From NCBI RefSeq assembly GCF_018918155.1, contig NZ_JAHLPY010000004.1, forward strand, positions 62,001 through 126,000: DNA of 64,000 bases, read 5' to 3'. Position 1 is the first letter of the stretch. Every line of letters starts with the position of its first letter. This DNA is from Anaerostipes sp. MSJ-23. Lineage in GTDB: Bacteria; Bacillota; Clostridia; Lachnospirales; Lachnospiraceae. The notes beneath the pieces were generated by a model that made no database searches, was not told the origin of the DNA, and saw nothing but the letters and a program-made list of their open reading frames with translations. The translations under genes and the position numbers were made by a program. This document shows, piece by piece, positions 26,669 through 36,030 of this stretch.

Positions 26669-28489
26669 TTATGAGAACTTTGCTCTCTTTCTCATTGTAG
26701 GATCCAGAATCTTTTTACGAATTCTAATATTCTCTGGTGTGATTTCCAGTAATTCATCTGTATCAATAAACTCCAGCGCCTGTTCCAAACTCAATACTCT
26801 TGGAGGTGATAATTTCAATGCATCATCAGATCCTGAAGCACGCGTATTTGTAAGCTTTTTGGCACGGCAAACATTGATTTCAATATCTTCTGTTTTACCA
26901 GTTTGTCCAATAACCATACCTGCATATACTTTTTCTCCTGGTCCTACAAATAAAGTTCCTCTTTCCTGTGCATTAAACAATCCATAAGTGATTGTTTCTC
27001 CTGCTTCAAATGCAATCAGAGATCCCTGTTTACGATATTGAATATCTCCTTTATATGGTCCATACCCGTCGAATAATGTATTTAAAATACCATTTCCTTT
27101 TGTATCCGTCATAAATTCTCCACGATATCCAATCAATCCTCTTGATGGAATAGAAAATTCCAGACGGCTGTATCCACCATTTGCCATGGACATATTACGC
27201 AGTTCTCCTTTTCTCTGGCTCAGTTTTTCAATAACCGCTCCTGAAAATTCTTCTGGTACATCAATCACTGCAATTTCCATTGGCTCCAGTTTCTTTCCAT
27301 TTTCATCATAATGGTAAAGTACTTCTGCTTTGCTGACTGCAAATTCATATCCTTCTCTTCGCATATTTTCGATCAGAACAGATAAATGTAATTCTCCTCG
27401 TCCAGATACCTTAAAGCTATCCGTACTATCGCTTTCTTCTACGCGAAGGCTGACATCCGTATTTAATTCACGGAACAGACGATCTCTTAAATGTCTAGAT
27501 GTGACATATTTTCCTTCTTGTCCTGCCAAAGGGCTGTCATTTACCATAAATTGCATGGAAATCGTTGGCTCAGAAATCTTTTGGAATGGAATGGCTTCTC
27601 CGCCATCTACATCACAAATAGTATCTCCAATTGTAAGATCCGCAATACCGGAAATTGCTACAATAGAACCAATCGTTGCTTCTTTTACATCTACTTTATC
27701 GAGTCCTTCAAATTCATATAATTTTGTAATTCTTACTTTTTCTTTTCGTTCTGGATCATGGGCATTTACCACCATACATTCTTTATTGACTGCAATGGAT
27801 CCATTATCTACTTTTCCAATACCAATTCTTCCAACATATTCATTATAATCAATAGTGCTGATGAGTACCTGTAAAGGTTTCTCTGGATCTCCTTCTGGTG
27901 CATCAATGTAATTAATGATTGTTTCAAACAATGGCTTCATATCTTTTTTCTCATCGCTTAAATCTGTCACTGCAAATCCCTCTTTCGCAGAAGCAAAGAC
28001 AAATGGACAGTCTAACTGCTTATCTCCAGCATCCAGATCCATCAGAAGTTCCAATGTCTCATCGACAACAGCTTCTGGACGCGCTTCCGGACGGTCTACC
28101 TTGTTTACGCAAACAATCACAGATAAATCAAGTTCCAGTGCTTTCTTCAACACAAATTTTGTCTGTGGCATTGGACCCTCAAACGCATCTACAACAAGAA
28201 TAACACCATTCACCATTTTCAATACACGTTCTACTTCCCCACCAAAATCGGCATGGCCCGGTGTATCAATAATGTTAATTTTGATTCCGTTGTACATAAC
28301 TCCTGTATTTTTTGAAAGAATGGTAATTCCTCTTTCTTTTTCTATATCATTGGAGTCCATGACTCTCTCGGCTACTTCCTGATTTTCACGAAAAGCACCG
28401 CTTTGTTTTAATAATTCGTCGACTAATGTCGTTTTTCCATGGTCGACATGGGCAATGATCGCAATGTTTCTTACGTCTTCTCTCTTCAT
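26669..28489 (-). CDS. typA: Translational GTPase TypA/BipA
   Basis: BipA is a ribosome-associated translational GTPase needed for ribosome assembly and stress adaptation. The 606-residue protein shows G1 AHVDHGKTTL, G2/G3 ERGITILSKN and DTPGHADFGGEVERV, and G4 NKVDRPEARPEAV. The later EF-G-like domains III and V (GRGELHLSVLIENMRREG) and the BipA-specific C-terminal domain (RGTLFVGPGEKVY ... TNTRASGSDDALKLSPP) follow. I choose the ATG at 28489 (GAAGGA, 5 bases upstream) instead of the in-frame TTG at 28510, which precedes that site. Confidence 0.97.
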   Translation of the reverse strand: MKREDVRNIAIIAHVDHGKTTLVDELLKQSGAFRENQEVAERVMDSNDIEKERGITILSKNTGVMYNGIKINIIDTPGHADFGGEVERVLKMVNGVILVVDAFEGPMPQTKFVLKKALELDLSVIVCVNKVDRPEARPEAVVDETLELLMDLDAGDKQLDCPFVFASAKEGFAVTDLSDEKKDMKPLFETIINYIDAPEGDPEKPLQVLISTIDYNEYVGRIGIGKVDNGSIAVNKECMVVNAHDPERKEKVRITKLYEFEGLDKVDVKEATIGSIVAISGIADLTIGDTICDVDGGEAIPFQKISEPTISMQFMVNDSPLAGQEGKYVTSRHLRDRLFRELNTDVSLRVEESDSTDSFKVSGRGELHLSVLIENMRREGYEFAVSKAEVLYHYDENGKKLEPMEIAVIDVPEEFSGAVIEKLSQRKGELRNMSMANGGYSRLEFSIPSRGLIGYRGEFMTDTKGNGILNTLFDGYGPYKGDIQYRKQGSLIAFEAGETITYGLFNAQERGTLFVGPGEKVYAGMVIGQTGKTEDIEINVCRAKKLTNTRASGSDDALKLSPPRVLSLEQALEFIDTDELLEITPENIRIRKKILDPTMRKRAKFS

Positions 28490-28609
28490 TGTATCCTTCT
28501 TTCTAAACAAAATTCCTAAAAATTCTATAACTGTGTTATTCTATCACAAAGAAATCAATGTTTCAATTTTTCATTCACGATTCCTACCCATGTACAGAAA
28601 ATTGCACAA

Positions 28610-29254
28610 TTATTTTGTTCCAAAAATACGATCTCCGGCATCCCCAAGTCCCGGCAGAATATATCCATGTTTGTTTAGCTCTCTATCCAGTGCTCCACAA
28701 TAAATTTGAATATCTGGATGATGTTGTGCCAAAAATTCTACTCCCTCCGGTGCTGCAATAATCGACACAAATTTAATCTGTTTTGCGCCTTGTTTTTTCA
28801 CAAAATCAATTGCTGCATTCGCAGATCCGCCTGTTGCAAGCATTGGATCAACAATCAATACCATTCTCTGGTCAATATCTTCTGGAAGTTTACAATAATA
28901 TTCTTTTGGCTCCAGCGTTTCTTCATCCCGATACATTCCAACATGTCCAACTTTCGCTGATGGTACCAAGGCAAGCATCCCATCGACCATTCCAAGACCT
29001 GCCCTTAAGATCGGAACAATCGCAAGTTTTTTTCCCTTCAGCATCGGTCCCTTCATAGTTTCCATCGGTGTCTCAATTTCTACCAATTCTGTTTCCAAAC
29101 CACTTAAAACTTCATAACCCATAAGCATGGAAATTTCTCCGATCACCGTACGAAATTCTCTTGTCCCACAATCTTTACTTCTAATCAATGAAATTTTATG
29201 CTGAATCAGCGGATGCTTAAATATCGTTACATTTTCTCTCATACCACCTATCAT
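28610..29254 (-). CDS. upp: Uracil phosphoribosyltransferase
   Basis: Upp salvages uracil to UMP using PRPP. The PRPP-binding loop [15 protein letters not shown] and the uracil-binding C-terminal segment ([17 protein letters not shown]) are intact, as is [12 protein letters not shown] near the N-terminus. The start is ambiguous: the ATG at 29254 has AAAGGA immediately adjacent, and the ATG at 29242 (MRENVTIF, 209 residues, the usual family length) has it 12 bases away; I favour 29242 on family length. It lies upstream of typA and divergent from hydE. Confidence 0.95.
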   Translation of the reverse strand: MIGGMRENVTIFKHPLIQHKISLIRSKDCGTREFRTVIGEISMLMGYEVLSGLETELVEIETPMETMKGPMLKGKKLAIVPILRAGLGMVDGMLALVPSAKVGHVGMYRDEETLEPKEYYCKLPEDIDQRMVLIVDPMLATGGSANAAIDFVKKQGAKQIKFVSIIAAPEGVEFLAQHHPDIQIYCGALDRELNKHGYILPGLGDAGDRIFGTK

Positions 29255-29361
29255 TCCTTTCTACTCTGACATTTTATATACACAGTCATTTTATCATATT
29301 TCTTTTTCTTTTTCCTTATGTTATATTAAAGTGTAACCTAATAAAGGAGATAGATAATATT

Positions 29362-30402
29362 ATGGAAATAAAACAGTTAATTGAAACTTTATATAAAGAA
29401 CATATATTAAAGAAAGAAGAGTTTCTCTTTCTTCTAGAGCATCGAAATGAAGAGTCTAGATCTATGCTTGCTTCTCTTGCAAGGACACAAACAGATAAGA
29501 TTTATGGAAAAAGTGTTTTCCCACGTGGTCTCATTGAATTTACAAATTATTGCAAAAATAATTGCTATTATTGTGGTATTCGTGGTGCTAATCAAAACGC
29601 TGTTCGTTACCGCCTATCCAAAGATCAAATTCTTTCTGCCTGCGAAAATGGTTTTCATCTTGGATATCGAAGCTTTGTTTTACAAGGCGGTGAAGATCCT
29701 TTCTTCGATGATGAACACATGTGCGATATTGTCTCAGAAATTCGCCATCGCTATCCGGAATGTGCCATCACTCTTTCTCTTGGAGAACGTTCCAAAGAAA
29801 GTTATGAAAAATTATTCAAATCTGGTGCTGATCGTTATTTATTAAGACATGAAACAGCCTGTCCAGATCTTTATAAAAAACTTCATCCAGAAAGTATGTC
29901 CCTTGAGCATAGAAAACAATGTCTGTGGAATTTAAAAGAAATTGGATATGTTGTAGGTACTGGATTTATGGTAGGAGCTCCTTACCAGACGTTGGAAAAT
30001 TTGGTTGATGATCTGTTATTTATTGAAAAATTGCAGCCAGAAATGGTCGGTATCGGTCCTTTTGTACCTCATCATGATACAATTTTCAAAGATGAACCCG
30101 CTGGAACAGTTGAACTGACAACTTACCTGATTAGTATCTTGCGCCTTATGAATCCACATTTTCTTCTTCCTGCTACAACGGCTCTCGGAACCATCGATCC
30201 AAGAGGTCGTGAAAAAGGAATCGAAGCTGGCGCAAATGTTGTTATGCCAAATCTTTCTCCTGTTGCCGTTCGAAAAGATTATTCTCTTTATGATAATAAG
30301 ATCTGTACAGGAGAAGAAGCCGCAGAATGCGCAGGCTGTCTTGGTCGTCGCATGAATAGTGTCGGAGCTTTTCTTGATTTCTGCCGTGGAGATTATCGTT
30401 AA
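29362..30402 (+). CDS. hydE: [FeFe]-hydrogenase H-cluster maturation radical SAM protein HydE
   Basis: HydE is a radical SAM enzyme that acts with HydF and HydG to build the H-cluster of [FeFe] hydrogenases. The SAM-cluster cysteines are Cys64, Cys68 and Cys71 (CxxxCxxC in TNYCKNNCYYC). A second C-x7-C-x2-C set (Cys315, Cys323, Cys326) has the spacing of the accessory cluster found in some HydE proteins. IGPFVPHHDT and ATTALGTIDPRGRE are strong family signatures. The protein is 346 residues, complete. hydF, hydG and a hydrogenase are not in the window, so it is separated from its partners here. Confidence 0.95.
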   Translation: MEIKQLIETLYKEHILKKEEFLFLLEHRNEESRSMLASLARTQTDKIYGKSVFPRGLIEFTNYCKNNCYYCGIRGANQNAVRYRLSKDQILSACENGFHLGYRSFVLQGGEDPFFDDEHMCDIVSEIRHRYPECAITLSLGERSKESYEKLFKSGADRYLLRHETACPDLYKKLHPESMSLEHRKQCLWNLKEIGYVVGTGFMVGAPYQTLENLVDDLLFIEKLQPEMVGIGPFVPHHDTIFKDEPAGTVELTTYLISILRLMNPHFLLPATTALGTIDPRGREKGIEAGANVVMPNLSPVAVRKDYSLYDNKICTGEEAAECAGCLGRRMNSVGAFLDFCRGDYR

Positions 30403-30412
30403 GTTTTATTTT

Positions 30413-30453
30413 AAAAAAATACACCGCCAAAATTATTCGGCGGTGTATTTTTT
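30413..30453. terminator. Bidirectional terminator between hydE and ftsZ
   Basis: A 15-16 bp stem (A-rich run plus TACACCGCC / GGCGGTGTA plus T-rich run) with a 10-base loop. The A/T flanks make it work in both directions for the convergent hydE and ftsZ genes. Confidence 0.92.
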
Positions 30454-31648
30454 ATTTTCGTCTGCTTTTTAGTAAAAATTCTGGAATCACAATTCTGGAA
30501 TCATGATCTTCCATTGTTTCGGTCGGAGTATCAGCTGTGTATGCATTTGTGTTTGTATCGGTACCTACATTTTTTTCTGTATCTGTATTATCTGCCTGGT
30601 CTTCTTCCGAGGCTTTTTCAATCTTTCCATTATGAATTGGTTGTCCGGAAAATACAGGTCCAGAAGAATTTTTAGAACTAAAGTTTGGTCTTACATTTCC
30701 CCTGATATCATAATTCTTAATACCTGTCGCAATGATCGTCGCACTAATCTGATCTCCAAAATCAGCATTCACTGTACCAAAGATCACATTGACATCCTGT
30801 CCTGCTTCATCTTTCAAATATTCTACTGCCTGCTGTGCTTCAAGCATTCCAACAGCACCTGCAAAGTTAACGATAACATCGCTTGCACCTGCAACTGTTG
30901 TTTCAAGCAGTGGACTTTCCATTGCAGTTTTGATTGCTTCCAATTCCTCATCTGCTACACCCATACCAATATGAGCAATTCCTTTGTCACGCATAACAGT
31001 CTGAATATCTGCAAAATCCACATTAATAAGTCCCGGATTATAAATCATATCCGTAATTCCCTGCACGCCCTGCTGTAATACCTCATCAGCTTTCTTAAGA
31101 GCATCTGGAATGGTTGTTCTTTTATCACAAATTTGGAGAAGTTTATCATTTGGGATGACGATCATTGTATCGACTTGATCTTGCAATCTGGCAATTCCTG
31201 ACATTGCATTATTCATACGAGGTCTTCCTTCAAAGGAAAATGGCTTCGTCACAACACCAACTGTCAGAATACCAAGTCCTTTGGAAATCTCTGCAATAAT
31301 CGGAGTTGCACCGGTTCCAGTTCCTCCTCCCATTCCACATGTAACAAATACCATGTCAGCACCTGTCACAAGTTCTGTAATTTCTTCTCTATTTTCTTCT
31401 ACTGCTGCTTCACCAATTTCAGGTTTTGCACCTGCTCCAAGTCCCTTGGTAAGCTTTTCGCCAATCTGAATTTTTGTTGGGGCCTTACATAAAGATAAGG
31501 CCTGTCTATCTGTATTAACACCAACGAGTTCTACTCCCTGGACATTTTCATCTACCATACGGTTAACTGCGTTATTTCCAGCTCCGCCGACACCTATCAC
31601 TAAAATTCTCGCTTGTGTATTTTCTACACTAGGCATAATTTCAACCAC
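30452..31648 (-). CDS. ftsZ: Cell division protein FtsZ
   Basis: FtsZ is the tubulin-like GTPase that forms the division ring. It is 398 residues: GTP-binding [13 protein letters not shown] near residue 20, tubulin signature [10 protein letters not shown] near 110, T7 loop region [11 protein letters not shown] near 210. A Ser/Thr/Asp-rich linker follows, then the C-terminal peptide [13 protein letters not shown] that binds FtsA/SepF-type partners. The start is a GTG at 31648 with AAGGAGG 6 bases upstream. It is the last gene of the dcw cluster and also has its own promoter overlapping the end of divIB. Confidence 0.98.
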   Translation of the reverse strand: MVEIMPSVENTQARILVIGVGGAGNNAVNRMVDENVQGVELVGVNTDRQALSLCKAPTKIQIGEKLTKGLGAGAKPEIGEAAVEENREEITELVTGADMVFVTCGMGGGTGTGATPIIAEISKGLGILTVGVVTKPFSFEGRPRMNNAMSGIARLQDQVDTMIVIPNDKLLQICDKRTTIPDALKKADEVLQQGVQGITDMIYNPGLINVDFADIQTVMRDKGIAHIGMGVADEELEAIKTAMESPLLETTVAGASDVIVNFAGAVGMLEAQQAVEYLKDEAGQDVNVIFGTVNADFGDQISATIIATGIKNYDIRGNVRPNFSSKNSSGPVFSGQPIHNGKIEKASEEDQADNTDTEKNVGTDTNTNAYTADTPTETMEDHDSRIVIPEFLLKSRRK

Positions 31649-31704
31649 GTTGCTCCTCCTTCATGTCACCTACGACAACCCACAATATTTTATACACTAA
31701 TTTA

Positions 31705-31733
31705 ATGATACCGTTTTTACTTCTTTTTTTCAA
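31705..31733 (-). promoter_or_regulatory. Predicted ftsZ promoter
   Basis: Minus-strand TTGAAA (31728-31733), 17-base spacer, TATCAT (31705-31710), at the very end of divIB and about 60 bp before the ftsZ GTG. Confidence 0.5.
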
Positions 31734-32506
31734 CTCTTTTTTGGTCGAAAAATTGTAATTTTCTGGTATTCATCAAAGTATCTCATATCAATTGTTCCAC
31801 TTTTTCCTTCCAGCTTTTTTAAAATTCCTGTAAGCTCTGAAACTTTCATATCAACATACTTGCGATTATATAAATCAACCATCAGATTTCCTTTGATCAG
31901 CCATGCGGCATCATCTTGAATGTAAACTTGGTCGATTTTAAGCTTATACCTATCAATCGCATTCGTCAATTTCAGTATATAAGAAAACATTTCCTTGCTT
32001 CCTACCGGTATTTTCTGATGGATTGATAAACTATTGTATTTCAGTCCAGTTATAAGCGGAACATCCTCAAATTTCTCACTATTACTTTCCAAAAGTTGGC
32101 CATTTTTATCAAAATAAACATATTCCCCATTATATTGAAGACATCCTGCACGTTTTTTTTCATGAACATGCAGCGTTATTGTATTTGGTCCCGTAATCTC
32201 CACATCAATTGAGTTAAGAAACGGCAGCATTTCTGGTTTAAAAAGACTTGCTTGTATGTAATAGCCAATCGTATTTTTTACATAATGTTTCTGATGAACT
32301 TTTTTCATAACTTCTTTTTTTGTGTAATAATTCAGGCCATCTACTTCTACTTTTTTTAATGGACAGATTAAAATTATCCCAATCAAAACAAGAACCACCA
32401 TACTTAAAATCACCAAAAGAATTCTTGCAACTGGAATTTTATACTCTCTTTGTTGTTTTTGGTGATCTTTTAAACGAATGACCTTATTTTCTTCTTTCTG
32501 TTTCAT
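31730..32506 (-). CDS. divIB: Cell division protein FtsQ/DivIB
   Basis: A 258-residue bitopic membrane protein of the divisome. Residues 1-22 are cytoplasmic and basic, 23-47 form the single membrane helix (ILLVILSMVVLVLIGIILIC), and about 50-120 the POTRA domain (VEVDGLNYYTKKEVMKKV). The FtsQ/DivIB beta domain follows with FDKNGQLLE and VPLITGLK. The protein recruits FtsL/DivIC and later proteins to midcell. It sits between ftsW and ftsZ; the murG gene commonly found between ftsW/spoVE and divIB is missing here. Confidence 0.9.
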   Translation of the reverse strand: MKQKEENKVIRLKDHQKQQREYKIPVARILLVILSMVVLVLIGIILICPLKKVEVDGLNYYTKKEVMKKVHQKHYVKNTIGYYIQASLFKPEMLPFLNSIDVEITGPNTITLHVHEKKRAGCLQYNGEYVYFDKNGQLLESNSEKFEDVPLITGLKYNSLSIHQKIPVGSKEMFSYILKLTNAIDRYKLKIDQVYIQDDAAWLIKGNLMVDLYNRKYVDMKVSELTGILKKLEGKSGTIDMRYFDEYQKITIFRPKKS

Positions 32507-32520
32507 AAAAATCTATCCTT

Positions 32521-33636
32521 CTATAAATGAATCCGCCTAGAAACCGATAATACGATTCCCATTTCGATCATGGCCCCCAAAATGGAAGTACCTCCATAAC
32601 TGATAAACGGAAGAGGAACTCCTGTTGGAGGAATTGTATTTGTAACAACCGCAATATTAATAAATACCTGAACCGCAATATGGGTCAGACACCCAATCAC
32701 TAAAAGTGATCCAAACAAATCTTCTGCATTCATTGCGATCAAAAGCATTCTCCATATCAAAGCCATAAAGACAAGAATCACACATACTGCTCCAAATAAG
32801 CCCAGTTCTTCACAAATGATCGAAAAAATCATATCATTATGTGACTCTGGAATAAATCCCATTTTTTGCATACTCTGGCCAAGTCCTTTTCCGAAAATTC
32901 CTCCAGAACCAATTGCATATAATGCCTGCATGGTCTGCAAACCTTTCTCATGCGTCTCTGGATGAAGCCAAATAGCAAATCGTTCGTTTCGATAACTATT
33001 GGTACTCATCAGATATACAACAATCAATCCTACAAATGCAAGTGCAGCTATCATCAATTCTTTTGTCTTAGGACTTATAACCAAAACCATAACTCCAACA
33101 ATTGCGCATAAAATCAATGCAGTACTCATATTTTGAGAAAAAATCAGTAATATAATAGGTGCACATCGAAAAATAATATTCATTGCATCCTTAAATTTCA
33201 CAATCCTATGCGCATTTTCTGATAACGTATAGGCCAGATAAATAATCATCAAAATTTTTGCTACTTCTGATGGCTGAAATTGAAATCCTCCAACTTGAAA
33301 CCAACGGATCGCTCCTTTTTTTGCAGCTCCAAGAATTAACACGGTTCCAAGAAGGACAATGCTTATAATATAACATGATCTTGCAACCACCTTGTTTTGA
33401 AATACTCGATAATCCAACTTACAAAAGAATCCCATTGCAACTGCACCAATTACCACTGCAACGCCCTGGCGGATTACCCAGTGATATGGTGTTTTAAAAT
33501 ACTCCATACTCTTATAAGAACTCGTACTAAATACCATGAGGATTCCAAAAGCAATCAGAAAAATTATCAAAAACAACATTGGATAGTCAAAATATATTTT
33601 TCCTGTCATATATTTTTTTTTGATACGATTTGCCAC
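32521..33636 (-). CDS. ftsW: SEDS peptidoglycan glycosyltransferase FtsW/SpoVE
   Basis: A 371-residue polytopic membrane protein of the SEDS family, which polymerises lipid II at the septum with a class B PBP. Around ten hydrophobic segments are visible, together with the signatures FQPSEVAKI, FIPESHNDMIFSIICEELGL and the C-terminal GVPLPFISYGGTSIL. The start is a GTG with AAAGGAG upstream, only 3 bases after murD. FtsW and SpoVE cannot be separated by sequence alone; the dcw location fits either. Confidence 0.93.
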   Translation of the reverse strand: MANRIKKKYMTGKIYFDYPMLFLIIFLIAFGILMVFSTSSYKSMEYFKTPYHWVIRQGVAVVIGAVAMGFFCKLDYRVFQNKVVARSCYIISIVLLGTVLILGAAKKGAIRWFQVGGFQFQPSEVAKILMIIYLAYTLSENAHRIVKFKDAMNIIFRCAPIILLIFSQNMSTALILCAIVGVMVLVISPKTKELMIAALAFVGLIVVYLMSTNSYRNERFAIWLHPETHEKGLQTMQALYAIGSGGIFGKGLGQSMQKMGFIPESHNDMIFSIICEELGLFGAVCVILVFMALIWRMLLIAMNAEDLFGSLLVIGCLTHIAVQVFINIAVVTNTIPPTGVPLPFISYGGTSILGAMIEMGIVLSVSRRIHL

Positions 33637-33639
33637 TTT

Positions 33640-35004
33640 TTAAAGCTCCTTTAATTTCTTCACACAATCCTTAAAAATATCGCCTCGTACTTCATAATTT
33701 GGGAACATTCCCCAACTTGCACATGCTGGGGATAATAATACAGCATCTCCGTCTTGTGCCTGTTTTGCAGCATAAGAAACTGCTTCTTCCATAGAATCTA
33801 CAAATACGATTTTATCAAATCCATGTGCTTTTGCTGTTTCTGCAATCTTTGGTGCTGTTACACCCATAAGAATCAATTCTTTTACTTTTCCATCAAAAGC
33901 ATCAATCCATTCATCATACGTTGATTTTTTATCATAACCGCCCCCAATTAAGAATGTTGGACGATTCATTGCTTTAATTCCTTTAATTGCAGCATCTGGA
34001 TTTGTTCCTTTGGAATCATTATAATAGGCAACTCCATTCACTGTATCTACATATTCAATACGATGTGCTACTCCTTTAAACCGTTTGATTCCTTCCTTAA
34101 TATATTCTGCTGGAACTCCCATATAATAAGAAACAGCAATGGCTGCAAGAATATTTTCGTAGTTATGATCACCCAAAAGATTCACATCATCCATTGTACA
34201 GATGTCTGTCACTTCTCCATTTTTGCTAATTTTAAATACATTATTTTCGAGAAAAGCTCCATCTTTTGCTTTATGGTGAAGACTAAAGAAAACAACATCT
34301 CCTTTTGCACGTTGTGCCATTTCTCTTGTTGTATCATCTTCATAATTTAATACCATCACCTGACCTGGTTTTTGGTTTTTTCCAATAGATTCTTTTGTCT
34401 TTGCATAAACTTCAACTGTTCCATGACGATCTAGATGATCTGGTGTAATATTTAAAACTGCACAAACATTCGGGCAAAAATCAACAATTGTTTCTAATTG
34501 GAAGCTACTGATTTCTGCAACGATTCTACTATCTTCTTTCGTATCAAGTGCAACACTTGTATATGGTGTTCCAATATTTCCAACAACAAATGTGCTTTCA
34601 TAATAACCCTTCAGAATTTCTCCTGTTAAAGCTGTCGTTGTTGTCTTTCCGTTTGTCCCTGTAATTGCTGCAATTTTTCCTTTTCCTGCATGATATGCAA
34701 GTTCGATCTCACTCCATACCGGTTTTCCCTGATCAAAGAATAACTGGGCTACTGGTGCATTCACCGAAATTCCAGGACTTAACACAAGCAGGTCATAATC
34801 TTGTGCCTGTTCTTTTGTCAATTCTCCAAGAATTAATGGAATCTTTTTTTCCTGATGAATTTTTTTATAAAATGCATCTTGGTCTAATTCCTTATTTCCA
34901 TCAGTAAGTGCAACTGACGCTCCTGCCTGAAGCAAAAGATTCACTGCTCCTACTCCGCTCTTTCCTGCTCCTGCAACTAAAAATTTCTTATCTTTCCATG
35001 CCAT
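33640..35004 (-). CDS. murD: UDP-N-acetylmuramoyl-L-alanine--D-glutamate ligase
   Basis: MurD adds D-glutamate to UDP-MurNAc-L-Ala. The 454-residue length is standard. Seen are the N-terminal UDP-binding AGAGKSGVGAVNLL, the ATP loop AITGTNGKTTTTAL near residue 113, NITPDHLDRHG near 185, NDSKGTNPDAAIKGI near 330 and the C-terminal SPACASWGMFPNYEVRGD. It lies 14 bp downstream of mraY. GGAGATAAAAC precedes the ATG. Confidence 0.97.
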   Translation of the reverse strand: MAWKDKKFLVAGAGKSGVGAVNLLLQAGASVALTDGNKELDQDAFYKKIHQEKKIPLILGELTKEQAQDYDLLVLSPGISVNAPVAQLFFDQGKPVWSEIELAYHAGKGKIAAITGTNGKTTTTALTGEILKGYYESTFVVGNIGTPYTSVALDTKEDSRIVAEISSFQLETIVDFCPNVCAVLNITPDHLDRHGTVEVYAKTKESIGKNQKPGQVMVLNYEDDTTREMAQRAKGDVVFFSLHHKAKDGAFLENNVFKISKNGEVTDICTMDDVNLLGDHNYENILAAIAVSYYMGVPAEYIKEGIKRFKGVAHRIEYVDTVNGVAYYNDSKGTNPDAAIKGIKAMNRPTFLIGGGYDKKSTYDEWIDAFDGKVKELILMGVTAPKIAETAKAHGFDKIVFVDSMEEAVSYAAKQAQDGDAVLLSPACASWGMFPNYEVRGDIFKDCVKKLKEL

Positions 35005-35018
35005 GTTTTATCTCCTTA

Positions 35019-35990
35019 CTAAATCGCTGCCAATCCAATCAAACAACAAACAGCCGTTACGATTGCAAAAATCGCTACAACTTTCGTCTCCGGCCATCCT
35101 GATAATTCAAAATGGTGATGAATTGGTGCCATTTTCAATAATCTTTTTCCTCTTGTAGCTTTAAAGAAGAGTACCTGCGCCATAACAGACATCACTTCAA
35201 TCATATAAATAAACGCAACAATGGGAATAAACAAACCAAGATGCAGCATAACCGCCGTGGCTGCTACAAAACCTCCTAATGCCAGAGATCCTGTATCTCC
35301 CATAAATACTCTCGCTGGATATACATTAAATACAAGAAATCCAAGCAAAGAGCCTACGGTTGCACAAGAAATAGGCCATATCTGCGGTTCTCCTGGATAA
35401 ATTCCTATTCCTATGGCTACAACCGTAAAAAATGTCGCGATCAATACGGTAACACTTGATACAAGTCCATCCAGTCCATCTGTAAAGTTAGCCCCATTGA
35501 CTGTCCCAAGCAGAATTAAAAAAATAACTGGTACAAAGAAAATACCAAGATTTAAATATTTGCCATGACAAAATGGGATCATCATCCAGGTCCCGATACT
35601 TGTATCATTGATTAGATAATATACAAATACCCCTGTCACAAGAATTTGCCCAAGCATTTTCTGCCATGCCCGAAGGCCAAGATTTCGTTTCATAACAACT
35701 TTAATATAGTCATCAATAAAACCAATAAATCCAAACCCAAGGGTTACAAACAAAATTGGTACAATGGACGGATAGCTTTTTACATAAAACAAAGATGCTA
35801 TCACAATTCCAAGCAAAATGATCAGTCCTCCCATCGTTGGAGTACCTGATTTCTTCAAGTGTGATTCCGGGCCTTCTCCCCGGATAAACTGACCAAATTT
35901 TAATTTGTGTAAATATCGTATCATCAATGGACTTAAAAGTACACTGACAAAAAAAGCAATTAAAACCGGCTTCACAATTCCATAATTCAT
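35019..35990 (-). CDS. mraY: Phospho-N-acetylmuramoyl-pentapeptide-transferase
   Basis: MraY transfers phospho-MurNAc-pentapeptide to undecaprenyl phosphate, forming lipid I. It is 323 residues with about ten hydrophobic segments. The catalytic and substrate loops are visible: KKSGTPTMGG, GFIDDYIKV, NFTDGLDGL and MGDTGSLALGG, plus the HHHFE motif near the C-terminus (APIHHHFELSGWPE). Complete and typical of a Gram-positive dcw cluster. Confidence 0.97.
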   Translation of the reverse strand: MNYGIVKPVLIAFFVSVLLSPLMIRYLHKLKFGQFIRGEGPESHLKKSGTPTMGGLIILLGIVIASLFYVKSYPSIVPILFVTLGFGFIGFIDDYIKVVMKRNLGLRAWQKMLGQILVTGVFVYYLINDTSIGTWMMIPFCHGKYLNLGIFFVPVIFLILLGTVNGANFTDGLDGLVSSVTVLIATFFTVVAIGIGIYPGEPQIWPISCATVGSLLGFLVFNVYPARVFMGDTGSLALGGFVAATAVMLHLGLFIPIVAFIYMIEVMSVMAQVLFFKATRGKRLLKMAPIHHHFELSGWPETKVVAIFAIVTAVCCLIGLAAI

Positions 35991-36030
35991 GATTCCACCT
36001 CATTTGTTTCTGTATCACAGAATTTTCTGA